DNA from: a virus
Virus record (IMG/VR): IMGVR_UViG_3300047491_000900
Coordinates: 1 to 23,538 of that record
Reading direction: 5' to 3' (one strand)
Length of the DNA stretch: 23,538 nt
The position numbers and the translations under genes were made by a program. The notes under the pieces are model-generated. The model saw only the letters and a program-made list of their open reading frames with translations, did no database searches and was not told where the DNA came from. Shown here in pieces: positions 14,706-21,697 of this stretch. Within the stretch, counting starts at the first letter, position 1, and every line of letters begins with the position of its first letter.

Positions 14706-14751
14706 AATTCGTAAGGTAATAGTTACCAGTATCTAGTTTCTTTTACAAGAT

Positions 14752-14760
14752 TAATTTATA
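14752..14760 (-). promoter_or_regulatory. TATAAATTA late-type promoter candidate for the SSB gene
   Basis: On the minus strand this sits directly on the T-run of the upstream terminator. It would start the SSB transcript about 130 nt before its ATG, including both leader hairpins. The match to the T4 late box TATAAATA is 7 of 8. Not tested. Confidence 0.35.
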
Positions 14761-14791
14761 AAAAAAATTCCCGGCCTATTTTGGCCGGGAA
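14760..14791 (-). terminator. Intrinsic terminator upstream of the SSB gene
   Basis: TTCCCGGCC (14768-14776) pairs perfectly with GGCCGGGAA (14783-14791) around a 6-nt loop, and eight T follow on the minus strand (14767-14760). It lies 18 bp after the stop of the 14810-15232 gene, closing that transcript. The stem is G/C-rich and the T-run is long, so it should be strong. Confidence 0.93.
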
Positions 14792-14809
14792 AACAAGTGT
14801 TTTTTGATT

Positions 14810-15232
14810 TTACTTTGTCAAATCGATAACAGGCTGAGCATCGCCTTCCTTGTCAAGACCTTGTGACTCAACTGCCTTTTTGTGCATTGCTGCAAGTTTA
14901 TCTTGTAATGATTCGTGCCCTTCACCCTCAAGGTTTGTGTTTATTCCATCCCTTGTCTGTTGCTCTTTGTTGTATTCCGCCTCAAGAGCCTTGAGGATCT
15001 GCTGGTTTTTCAACAGCTGCTCACGGATCTTCTCGTCCTTGCTGCTCACAGAAGCATCACTCTTAAGGTTGATAATTGGGTTTTGCTTAGGTGCAAACTC
15101 AGATTCTTTTTTTGCCCTTTCCATTTCAATCTTGCGATCCCTGCGAATAGCTTCACGGCGTCGAAGCACCTTTGCCCGTGCCTCTTTTTTCCTATCCTTG
15201 CGCTTCTTTGCCACCTTCTGTTCCTTCCTCAT
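14810..15232 (-). CDS. Highly charged coiled-coil hypothetical protein (140 aa)
   Basis: The first 45 residues are almost all Arg, Lys, Glu and Ala (KKRKDRKKEARAKVLRRREA) and should form a long helix. Residues about 65-95 form a second helix with a Glu/Leu pattern (REQLLKNQQILKALEAEYNK). I recognise no family. Its start has AGGTGA 5 nt upstream and lies 7 bp after the stop of the previous gene; a terminator follows its stop. It could be a DNA-packing or scaffold-like protein, but this is only from composition. Confidence 0.7.
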   Translation of the reverse strand: MRKEQKVAKKRKDRKKEARAKVLRRREAIRRDRKIEMERAKKESEFAPKQNPIINLKSDASVSSKDEKIREQLLKNQQILKALEAEYNKEQQTRDGINTNLEGEGHESLQDKLAAMHKKAVESQGLDKEGDAQPVIDLTK

Positions 15233-15239
15233 GGTTCAC

Positions 15240-15968
15240 CTACTTTCTCAAGTTCGGCATGTTGTCATTTACAGCACCGCCCCAGAAAAGGCTGCCGCCC
15301 TCCCTTTGCTTCTGGGTCTCGGAGAAACGCAGCTCATTGTCCGCAAAGAGCTGTATGTTTCCTGGAACAAAATACTTGTCACTTATCTTGATCTCTCTGT
15401 TGGAATCATCTCGAATCGTCAGAATGTCACCTTGGATTGATGATTGCTTGCTGTACACGGCATATTTCTTGTCGACCGTGAGCCTAAATCCCTTCTTTGC
15501 AACTTCTGGAATCTGCTGTGGCTCAGGGATGTAAACAACATAGTCAACAACCCGTGACGCAGGGCTTGATTCACCACTTGCAGTAAGCTCCTTGCGTTGG
15601 TTTGTGGAAAGGGACTCGTGCGGATGGATTATTGGCTGTCCGCTTGTTTGCTGTGGCGCTGGTTGGTCTTCTGCATCCTTAACTGTGAAATCGCCAGTGA
15701 CCTGATCAAACGAAAATTTCTTGTTCTTTATGACGACACCATTGTCTGTCTCCCTAAAGCTCACCTTCTTCTTGGAAAGCTCAAATACCTCTACACCAAT
15801 GACAAATATGTCCCTTCTGGCAAGCTGTCCCATGATGCTGCTTGCAAGCTTCTCTATCGGCACATCATCAAAAGGATCGCCAACCTTTCTCTTAAGGGTC
15901 TTTGTCTCCTCCTTGTTGTAGGATCCATCAACCCTCTCATGATATGTGTATATTACTTCGTAACCCAC
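15240..15968 (-). CDS. Hypothetical protein (242 aa)
   Basis: I recognise no family. Residues 1-95 look like a folded αβ domain, then a Pro/Gln/Ser-rich linker (about 100-135), then a second β-rich part (VVDYVVYIPEP, GFRLTVDKKYAVYSK). The start is GTG 15968, with a GGGGG tract about 8 nt upstream. It leads a two-gene unit with the 140-residue gene 7 bp downstream, closed by the terminator at 14760. It starts 34 bp after the methyltransferase-like gene's stop. Confidence 0.7.
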   Translation of the reverse strand: MGYEVIYTYHERVDGSYNKEETKTLKRKVGDPFDDVPIEKLASSIMGQLARRDIFVIGVEVFELSKKKVSFRETDNGVVIKNKKFSFDQVTGDFTVKDAEDQPAPQQTSGQPIIHPHESLSTNQRKELTASGESSPASRVVDYVVYIPEPQQIPEVAKKGFRLTVDKKYAVYSKQSSIQGDILTIRDDSNREIKISDKYFVPGNIQLFADNELRFSETQKQREGGSLFWGGAVNDNMPNLRK

Positions 15969-16002
15969 GGAAAAACCCCCAAGTGCTTACCTAAAGTAGT
16001 AA

Positions 16003-16629
16003 TCACTTCATCAAAATGCCAGTGCCATACCTTGTCGGGAATACAACTGGCTCACGGCCAACACTGTCGGCGAATGCATGCAATGCTTGCTTGATGGATT
16101 TGATGTCCGATGCATTGTCTACCACTATGATGCCGCCGCCCGACATGTTCTGCCATGACAGCTCCAGGGAATAAAGCATGTCATCATAGTTGAACTCCTC
16201 GTTGAGTATGACCATATCCCACTTCCGTGATGAAAGCCTCTGCTCAAGTCCGACCTCCCTTGCGCTTGATTCAAAGTAGTCGAAATTGCCCTTGTAAGAC
16301 CGCCTTATGTTGTAAAATCCCATCCTTGGCGAGAAATAAACCCTATCGTCCTTGTTACGGAAGGCAAGAAAGTACTCAACAGACTTGCATGACATGAAGA
16401 AGCACTTCTCTAAAAGACCAAGGTTGAAGCTCAATGAAACCATCGTCTTCGGAGCGACAAACTTGCCTAGGTGGTAGTAAAATGGCACATACATGGGGTC
16501 ACTGTAGGCTGGGCTTCGCCTGGAATTTTCATCAACAAGCTTGCAGTCCTGCAACAATATCTTGCCATTCACAAGCTTCTTGTGAAGTAAAGGCCTTATT
16601 TCATTTTGGATGTCTTCTACTGTCGGCAT
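16003..16629 (-). CDS. Class I SAM-dependent methyltransferase-like protein
   Basis: The C-terminal 75 residues contain WDMVILNEEFNYDDMLYSLE (137-156) and GGGIIVVDN (164-172). These fit the strand-4/strand-5 pattern of Methyltransf_24-type enzymes that act on sugars or peptides. The SAM-binding motif I is degenerate (SLSFNLGLLEK) and the N-terminal 60 residues look like a separate region. Role as a methyltransferase is likely but not certain; a glycan substrate would match the UGM gene divergently next to it. ATG 16629 has no ribosome site and lies 5 nt from an ACTTATAAT element, so it may be translated from a very short leader. Confidence 0.6.
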   Translation of the reverse strand: MPTVEDIQNEIRPLLHKKLVNGKILLQDCKLVDENSRRSPAYSDPMYVPFYYHLGKFVAPKTMVSLSFNLGLLEKCFFMSCKSVEYFLAFRNKDDRVYFSPRMGFYNIRRSYKGNFDYFESSAREVGLEQRLSSRKWDMVILNEEFNYDDMLYSLELSWQNMSGGGIIVVDNASDIKSIKQALHAFADSVGREPVVFPTRYGTGILMK

Positions 16630-16633
16630 AAAA

Positions 16634-16644
16634 TATTATAAGTC
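16634..16644. promoter_or_regulatory. ACTTATAAT-type element in the methyltransferase/glf divergent gap
   Basis: On the minus strand the gap holds GACTTATAATA, sharing ACTTATAAT with the elements at 5759 and 11795. On the plus strand it reads TATTATAAGTC, 18 nt before the glf ATG. Direction and use are unknown. Confidence 0.35.
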
Positions 16645-16662
16645 AAAACCAATGGGTGCACC

Positions 16663-17778
16663 ATGTACGATTTCCTTATTGTTGGCGCCGGCTTCTTTGG
16701 GTCTACATTCGCAAGGCGTGCGCACGACGCAGGCAAGCGTGTCCTTGTCGTAGACAAGAGGCCGCACATAGCCGGTGCCGCCCACGACACCCCACAAGAT
16801 GATTACTTCGTGTCAAGCTATGGCGCCCACATATTCCACACACACAGCGAGGAGGTGTGGGAATTCGCCAGTCGATTCACAAGGTTCTTGCCATTCATCA
16901 ACCGCCCAAAGGCAATGTCAAACGGCAACATATATAGCTTCCCAATCAACCTGATGACAATGCACCAGTTGTGGGGCGTGCGCACCCCCGAGGAGGCAGC
17001 AAGGCGTCTCGATCGTGAAAGAGTGAAGATAGAAAGCCCATCAAACTTCGAGGAGTGGGCGCTCTCGATGATAGGAAAAGATCTATACGAAAGGTTCATC
17101 TATGGATACACAAAGAAGCAGTACTTGCGTGAGCCAAGGGAACTGCCGATGAGCATCATCCAGCGCCTTCCAATACGCCTAACCTATGATGAAAACTACT
17201 TCACCACCAAATATCAAGGCATACCTGCGAACGGGTACACGAACATGATCCGTGAAATGCTACAAGGTGTGGATGTCGAGCTTGGCGTTGACTTCATCAG
17301 GAGGCGTGACTCACTCTCGGGCATGGCAAGACATATCATCTACACAGGCCCAATAGACGAATTCTTTGGCTATGAACATGGGCGACTCGAGTACAACACC
17401 ATGATCTTTGAGCGCAGGGAGTTCACCGGCGACCAACAGGGCAACGCAGTGATAAACCATGTCGACCAGTACACCCAATGCCTGAGGTCAATTGAGCATA
17501 GGCATTTCTATATCCACGGCGAGTCGACAAAACACTATGGGGCTGCATCACAGCCATTCACCAGCGTGGTAACCTATGACCTACCAATAAGCTTCAAGGA
17601 TCACCCAGACCCACTTTACCCAATCCGCAACAAACTGAACAGCGACATGTACCAGAGATACTCATCGATAAGGCCGAGGAATGTTCTGTTCGGAGGAAGG
17701 CTTGGTGAATACAAATACCTCGACATGGACCAGTCAATGGCATCCGCCATACAGAAAGCAAAGGCACTTGGTTGCTAG
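16663..17778 (+). CDS. glf: UDP-galactopyranose mutase
   Basis: The 371-residue protein has an FAD-binding VGAGFFGS (7-14), DKRPHIAGAAHD (31-42), YGAHIFHTHSEEVW (53-66) and the family segment GYTKKQYLREP followed by a YQGIPANGY motif. The C-terminus has FGGRLGEYKYLDMD, the flavin-binding closing motif of UGM. It converts UDP-galactopyranose to UDP-galactofuranose, the donor for galactofuranosyl transfer, with a reduced FAD. The length matches bacterial UGM (about 370-390). It stands alone on the plus strand, and its TAG stop overlaps the dCMP deaminase stop as CTAG. A GGGTG lies 5 nt before the ATG. Galactofuranose decoration of phage or host glycans is inferred. Confidence 0.96.
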   Translation: MYDFLIVGAGFFGSTFARRAHDAGKRVLVVDKRPHIAGAAHDTPQDDYFVSSYGAHIFHTHSEEVWEFASRFTRFLPFINRPKAMSNGNIYSFPINLMTMHQLWGVRTPEEAARRLDRERVKIESPSNFEEWALSMIGKDLYERFIYGYTKKQYLREPRELPMSIIQRLPIRLTYDENYFTTKYQGIPANGYTNMIREMLQGVDVELGVDFIRRRDSLSGMARHIIYTGPIDEFFGYEHGRLEYNTMIFERREFTGDQQGNAVINHVDQYTQCLRSIEHRHFYIHGESTKHYGAASQPFTSVVTYDLPISFKDHPDPLYPIRNKLNSDMYQRYSSIRPRNVLFGGRLGEYKYLDMDQSMASAIQKAKALGC

Positions 17779-18215
17779 GTCAGTTCATAAAGCACAAGTT
17801 CAACGCCAGCCTCGTTGAACATCATCGTCGATGCCGCACAAGAATCGCTCCACCTCGACGCAAGCTCGTCGGAAAGCCTTGGTGCGACACACCGCCTTAT
17901 CCCGGACTGTATCAGCATTGCGGCGCATGCCGAGCATGACATGAATGGCCATGTCGCTATGGAGCAACCACCAAGATCCCTCTGCGCAAAAAGTATTGCA
18001 TTGGCCTCAGCGTGCACCACCATTTTGTACTTTGTCTGCCTATCGGCGTATCTTTCGGGGTTGTCATCGACACCCTTGGGGAATCCGTTGTAGCCAAGAG
18101 ATACGACACGGTTCTGTCGGTCGAAGATGACGGCGCCAACCTTGGTTGATGGATCCTTGCTCCATGAGGCGACATGTTTTGCCATGTCCAGAAATCTCAA
18201 GTCCCACTTGCTCAT
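17775..18215 (-). CDS. dCMP deaminase-like protein
   Basis: The 146-residue protein has DPSTKVGAVI (21-30), the zinc-binding HAE (68-70) with Glu70 as the proton shuttle, and PFMSCSACA with Cys94 and Cys97. This is the zinc-deaminase layout of dCMP deaminases, which make dUMP for thymidylate synthase; ThyX is the match here. The usual PCxxC form is changed to P-x3-C-x2-C. A related ComE-type deaminase is the alternative. The ATG overlaps the GNAT gene's stop by 4 nt (ATGA), so the two are coupled. Its stop shares CTAG with glf. Confidence 0.9.
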   Translation of the reverse strand: MSKWDLRFLDMAKHVASWSKDPSTKVGAVIFDRQNRVVSLGYNGFPKGVDDNPERYADRQTKYKMVVHAEANAILFAQRDLGGCSIATWPFMSCSACAAMLIQSGIRRCVAPRLSDELASRWSDSCAASTMMFNEAGVELVLYELT

Positions 18216-18700
18216 GGCTTGCCACCAACCCCACCCACAACAAGGTTGTGCTGCTTCAAAGCATAGGAGAAAAGGTATGCGTCATGAGACTTGCCAGAAT
18301 CAAGGAAGAAATCCCTTTCGACGCCAATGGCACGGAAACCAAGACTCTTGAAGAAAAGGTGCGCCCCAAGGTTACCCTCGGATATGTGTATGTCGATCAT
18401 GGTCCTGTTTCCATTCGGCAACTTGTCTATGAGTTGCGTTACGAGCGTGCGACCAAGGCCACGCCTCCTCATCGGTTGAGATATGGCGATGTTGATGAGG
18501 TAAAAGCTGTCACTCATGAGCTCATAAAGCATGTAACCTTCCACCCCTCCATCGACCTCTATGACCTTGCCAATCCTACCCCATGGCTTGAGGCATTGGG
18601 CAAAGTCAGACTCCAACCACGGCTCCAGAAACGAGCCCTTGTCTATCCCGATCGCATGCTTCACATCATCCCTGGTCATCCAGCGTATCATCGGCTTCAT
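18212..18700 (-). CDS. GNAT-family N-acetyltransferase
   Basis: The 162-residue protein has the acetyl-CoA motif A with RRRGLGRTLV (78-87), matching R/Q-x2-G-x-G. A β strand YLINIAIS precedes it, and GNLGAHLFFKSLGFRAIG follows, the usual motif B. RimI-like acetyltransferases modify protein N-termini; the target here is unknown. ATG 18700 is chosen because the AGGTAGGTG site overlaps the previous stop and lies about 7 nt before it. Earlier in-frame starts would extend into the UvsY-like gene. It forms a coupled operon with the dCMP deaminase. Confidence 0.85.
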   Translation of the reverse strand: MKPMIRWMTRDDVKHAIGIDKGSFLEPWLESDFAQCLKPWGRIGKVIEVDGGVEGYMLYELMSDSFYLINIAISQPMRRRGLGRTLVTQLIDKLPNGNRTMIDIHISEGNLGAHLFFKSLGFRAIGVERDFFLDSGKSHDAYLFSYALKQHNLVVGGVGGKP

Positions 18701-18708
18701 TGTGTCAC

Positions 18709-19194
18709 CTACCTGACGAACTCGTCTGTGTTGCACATCTTGTCATCCTTGTCGTCCTTGTAGATGTCCCTGTTTAGCTTGTCGAGCTCCTTGCGCAGGG
18801 TGTGCCCACGGTTCTGGGCGTTGTCATGGTTCTTGTCCCATGCCCTCAAGTGGTTCTTAAGGAAACCAACGGCGGCACGGCGATCTATGACCCTTTCTTG
18901 CAGACTGACACAAAGCTGGTCGCATTGCGCCTTGGCCTTGCAATAGGCATCAGAGCCACCCGAGTCCTTGTGCGTTATGTACAACTCATTGTACTTCGTC
19001 TCGTAGGCCAGCTCGGCGAGCGAAAGCTCCTTTGTCGCCAGCTCAAGCTGCTTGCCATAGTAGTCAATCCATGCATACTCCTTATCCATGTACTCACTCA
19101 GCGTGAACTCGTTGAACTTCATGTTTTCTGGGTCAAGAACTATGTCCTTGTTGTTGACCTTTATCGTGACGCTTTCATTTGGTATCTCTGGCAT
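18709..19194 (-). CDS. Small helical protein, UvsY-like recombination mediator candidate
   Basis: The 161-residue protein (ATG 19194 follows the helicase stop after one base, with GAGGAG upstream) is mainly helical. It has a YAWIDYYGKQLELATKELS helix near residue 40, a short DSGG loop and a C-terminal VGFLKNHLR plus NRGHTLRKEL. The order of an aromatic N-terminal helix, a Lys/Glu-rich middle and a C-terminal RG-type helix resembles UvsY, which loads UvsX on gp32-coated DNA. The match is by pattern only. It lies directly after the replicative helicase, as a recombination or replication accessory gene should. A helicase loader is the other main possibility. Confidence 0.75.
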   Translation of the reverse strand: MPEIPNESVTIKVNNKDIVLDPENMKFNEFTLSEYMDKEYAWIDYYGKQLELATKELSLAELAYETKYNELYITHKDSGGSDAYCKAKAQCDQLCVSLQERVIDRRAAVGFLKNHLRAWDKNHDNAQNRGHTLRKELDKLNRDIYKDDKDDKMCNTDEFVR

Positions 19195-19195
19195 T

Positions 19196-20713
19196 TCACT
19201 CCTCATCGGAACTTTGGTTTGCACCTGCACCCTTGGACTTGCCCTTTCTGTCAACAGAGTAAGTGTCAAACGCAATCTCCTCGCTGCGCTTGACCTGGGA
19301 CCTTGTCAGACGCTCCTTGTATGCGTCATGGGTGATCTCATAGATGTCAAGAGTCCCCATCGTGAAGTCAAACGCCATCTTGAATGGGAAGCGAGATCTC
19401 CCATTGCGGTGTTTGATGACAAAACCCCTGCCGATCTCCGCATCCTTCTCTTGCACTTGCTGGTTTATGCTCCAGAATGCGTCAAGTGGCTTGAACTGGT
19501 CAAATGATGTGCCTATGTTTGACTCATCGATGTACTGGCTTATCTCAAGCTTGGCCGCACTCTGGTTTGGCTGAACGCATGTCAGCGTGCAATGGCCATT
19601 CTCCACGCCAAAACCCCTGAGATCCCTCAGTATCTTGTAAGCACTCTCATACTTCTTAACATTGGGGTCATCCTTCATCTCACCGACATAGTCAATGATT
19701 ATGAGCCCAGGCTTCCAGCCACGCATCTCAAGCTTGCTGCAATAGCTTCGTATCCCATTCACATCTATGGCGCCACCTGGGAACTGCTTGATGATGAGGA
19801 GGTTGGTGTCATCCTTGTCCTTGTTGAACTCATCAATGGTTCTCTTGATGATGTCCTTGGCTTGCAGCAGCGTGTTGTTGTCGACCTTGGCAAACATGCT
19901 GGTGAACCTGCCAGCTATGCCAACCTCATCCATCTCCATGGTGAGGTACAACACCTTGTGGCCAAGAAGCACATTCGCAACGGCCGCCTTGACGAGCGCA
20001 AGGCTCTTGCCAGTACCAGGCAGGCCAATCCACGCCCCGATCTGGCCATGGAACAACCCGCCGCCAGTCAGTGCGTTGTCTATGGACTCAAATGCACTTG
20101 TGTAGCGCTCCTTGCCCTGGTACTGGTCCTGCATGCGGTTGAACATCTCATCTACATTCGTGAAATACTCCAGCCCAGGCTCATAGTTTCTCTCTATGCT
20201 CATGGCCATGCGCATCTTGTCATAGATGTATGGCCAGGTCTTCTCGTCCTCAGGAGCCTCATTCATCTTCTTGACGCACTCACGGAAAGCCGTCTTCAGT
20301 GACTGAACCTTGGCGAAGAACATGACCTTGTCAAGCAGGTAATCCCTTGTGTCGACGCCTGGGACATAGAAGTCAACTAGGGCCTCAAGTTCTGCGACAT
20401 GGTGAAGCCTGACGGCGGCATCCCTGTCCTTGAGCCTCTCGCCAAGCTCTTGCTTGATGATGAAGAGCGATGGCGCCTCGCTTCTTGACTTGAAGTAGTT
20501 GAAGACAATGTCGCAGATAATGACATGCACCTCATTGCTGAAGTAGCCCGGCTTAAGAAGGTCAACCCCTTGCAGAAGCATGGCCTTGTCGCACATCAGC
20601 ATGCTGAGTATCTTGCGTTGGAATGTGTCATCCCATGCAAACCTTGGCTTTGATTCCTCGGAGTCCGTGAATGACTCCATCTGCTGCCTTTCCTCTGGCG
20701 TGAGATCCCTCAT
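19196..20713 (-). CDS. DnaB/gp41-like replicative helicase
   Basis: Numbered from ATG 20713 (505 aa), residues ~25-150 hold an N-terminal DnaB-like helical domain and ~195-460 a RecA-like motor. Walker A is GLPGTGKS (230-237), Walker B LIIIDYVGEM with Asp341, and KHRNGRSRFPFKMAFDF near 440 is the DnaB motif 4 with its arginine finger. DnaB/gp41 helicases form hexamers that unwind the fork 5' to 3' and recruit primase. No primase is seen in this window. GGAGG lies 8 nt before the ATG; the in-frame TTG at 20719 is too near to it. The last 25 residues are polar and probably disordered. The UvsY candidate starts 1 nt after its stop. Confidence 0.93.
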   Translation of the reverse strand: MRDLTPEERQQMESFTDSEESKPRFAWDDTFQRKILSMLMCDKAMLLQGVDLLKPGYFSNEVHVIICDIVFNYFKSRSEAPSLFIIKQELGERLKDRDAAVRLHHVAELEALVDFYVPGVDTRDYLLDKVMFFAKVQSLKTAFRECVKKMNEAPEDEKTWPYIYDKMRMAMSIERNYEPGLEYFTNVDEMFNRMQDQYQGKERYTSAFESIDNALTGGGLFHGQIGAWIGLPGTGKSLALVKAAVANVLLGHKVLYLTMEMDEVGIAGRFTSMFAKVDNNTLLQAKDIIKRTIDEFNKDKDDTNLLIIKQFPGGAIDVNGIRSYCSKLEMRGWKPGLIIIDYVGEMKDDPNVKKYESAYKILRDLRGFGVENGHCTLTCVQPNQSAAKLEISQYIDESNIGTSFDQFKPLDAFWSINQQVQEKDAEIGRGFVIKHRNGRSRFPFKMAFDFTMGTLDIYEITHDAYKERLTRSQVKRSEEIAFDTYSVDRKGKSKGAGANQSSDEE

Positions 20714-20755
20714 TGTCAAACCTCCAAATAGGAAGAGACTATCAGAAACCTATGG

Positions 20756-21595
20756 TCAAGTAAAGTTCTGTTTCGCCGGAACTACACGCCTTCCGATCAT
20801 GACACGGGATTCCTTTGGTTCCAAAACACTACGGAACCTGAAATATGATTGTGGCCAGTTCTGTGTCAGTGTGTGGTACACGACACAGCCACCAAGGAAA
20901 TTCTCAGTCTGCACGAATTGTTTCTGGAAATAGCGGAACCTCAAACCCCTATCGAGAACAAATATGCTGCATGCCAGCTCCTCCCTTCCCTGCGGCGGGT
21001 CAGTGCTGCTGCGCTGGCGTAGCCAACCACTCAACGCATGGCTGCCATTTTTCAAGCTATGGCAGAGGCCACCAACGCTTGCGGCGTATTCACGCAGAAG
21101 ACCATCACCCCAGAGAACGACGCCAGAATTGAATGGCCTTATGGTGCGCCCGCCGTAATCCAGCGTGCCCCTCTCGCCAAAGGTGTTTTTGTCAGCAACA
21201 AAATGGCAGCCATCAAGGCTGCCAAACAGGCCAGCAACATCACCAAACACAAATGTGTCGGCATCAAGCAGTAGCGTCTTTTCCGTGGAACAATGGTTTA
21301 GACAAACCCTCTGGGCGGAGGCATATCCATTCTCCTCACCCAGATCCGGGGCTCCTACATCGAAAAGGTTTAGGCCCATTGATTTGCAAAATGAAGGCAA
21401 CTCAAGCGAGTGCATCCTTGGGACGCCCCCAAGCGACATGGTGATGCCGCCAACATCACGGCTGTCCCTATTGCCATCACTAACAAAGACTATGTCTATC
21501 GGGATGTCGTGGTTGTGCTTGCGCAGCGATGTCACGCTGCACCTGAGCATCGTGAGGTAAAGCCAGAACTCATTGACAATGTAGACGACTCTCAT
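20756..21595 (-). CDS. GT-A glycosyltransferase (GT8-like)
   Basis: The 279-residue protein opens with a short MRVVYIVNEFWLYL strand and has a DAD metal-binding motif (LLLDADTFVFGDV, Asp111-Asp113). FNSGVVLWGD follows (about residue 155), as in GT8-type retaining glycosyltransferases that use a nucleotide sugar and a divalent ion. It could move a sugar made by other genes here to a virion or host surface target. The ATG at 21595 has only a poor ribosome site (AAAAAAACATG); an in-frame TTG extension to 21616 is less likely. No membrane anchor is seen. Confidence 0.82.
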   Translation of the reverse strand: MRVVYIVNEFWLYLTMLRCSVTSLRKHNHDIPIDIVFVSDGNRDSRDVGGITMSLGGVPRMHSLELPSFCKSMGLNLFDVGAPDLGEENGYASAQRVCLNHCSTEKTLLLDADTFVFGDVAGLFGSLDGCHFVADKNTFGERGTLDYGGRTIRPFNSGVVLWGDGLLREYAASVGGLCHSLKNGSHALSGWLRQRSSTDPPQGREELACSIFVLDRGLRFRYFQKQFVQTENFLGGCVVYHTLTQNWPQSYFRFRSVLEPKESRVMIGRRVVPAKQNFT

Positions 21596-21616
21596 GTTTT
21601 TTTGATGCCAGGGCAA

Positions 21617-21697
21617 AGGGTCGAAATGCTAGGTTTAAAAAAGTATATATATGAGTTTCCCGCCGACCTACTGCTTTGCCCCAGCATCCTAAGCTAG
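21617..21697. other. 81-bp gap with CATATATATAC box and an 8-nt inverted repeat
   Basis: The gap between the sigma-like gene and the glycosyltransferase gene holds no ORF. On the minus strand a CATATATATAC run could form a -10 for the glycosyltransferase gene. GGGCAAAG (21611-21618) and CTTTGCCC (21674-21681) are inverted copies around it. Role unknown. Confidence 0.3.

Noticed and set aside
14850-15440. Plus-strand open frame of 196 codons, hydrophobic
   Set aside because: It is the antisense of the Lys/Glu-rich gene at 14810-15232 and the next gene; Phe/Ser/Leu runs are reverse-complement Lys/Arg/Glu codons. No ribosome site.
18146-18763. Plus-strand open frame of 205 codons
   Set aside because: Antisense to the GNAT and dCMP deaminase genes, both of which have clear motifs.
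19195-19275. N-terminal extension of the UvsY-like gene to 19275
   Set aside because: It would overlap the helicase C-terminus by 80 bp, while ATG 19194 has GAGGAG in the right place.
19592-20302. Plus-strand open frame of 236 codons
   Set aside because: Antisense to the replicative helicase, whose Walker motifs lie in the same stretch.
21611-21681. GGGCAAAG / CTTTGCCC inverted repeat as a terminator
   Set aside because: The arms are 55 nt apart with no T-run; kept only as a note on the gap.
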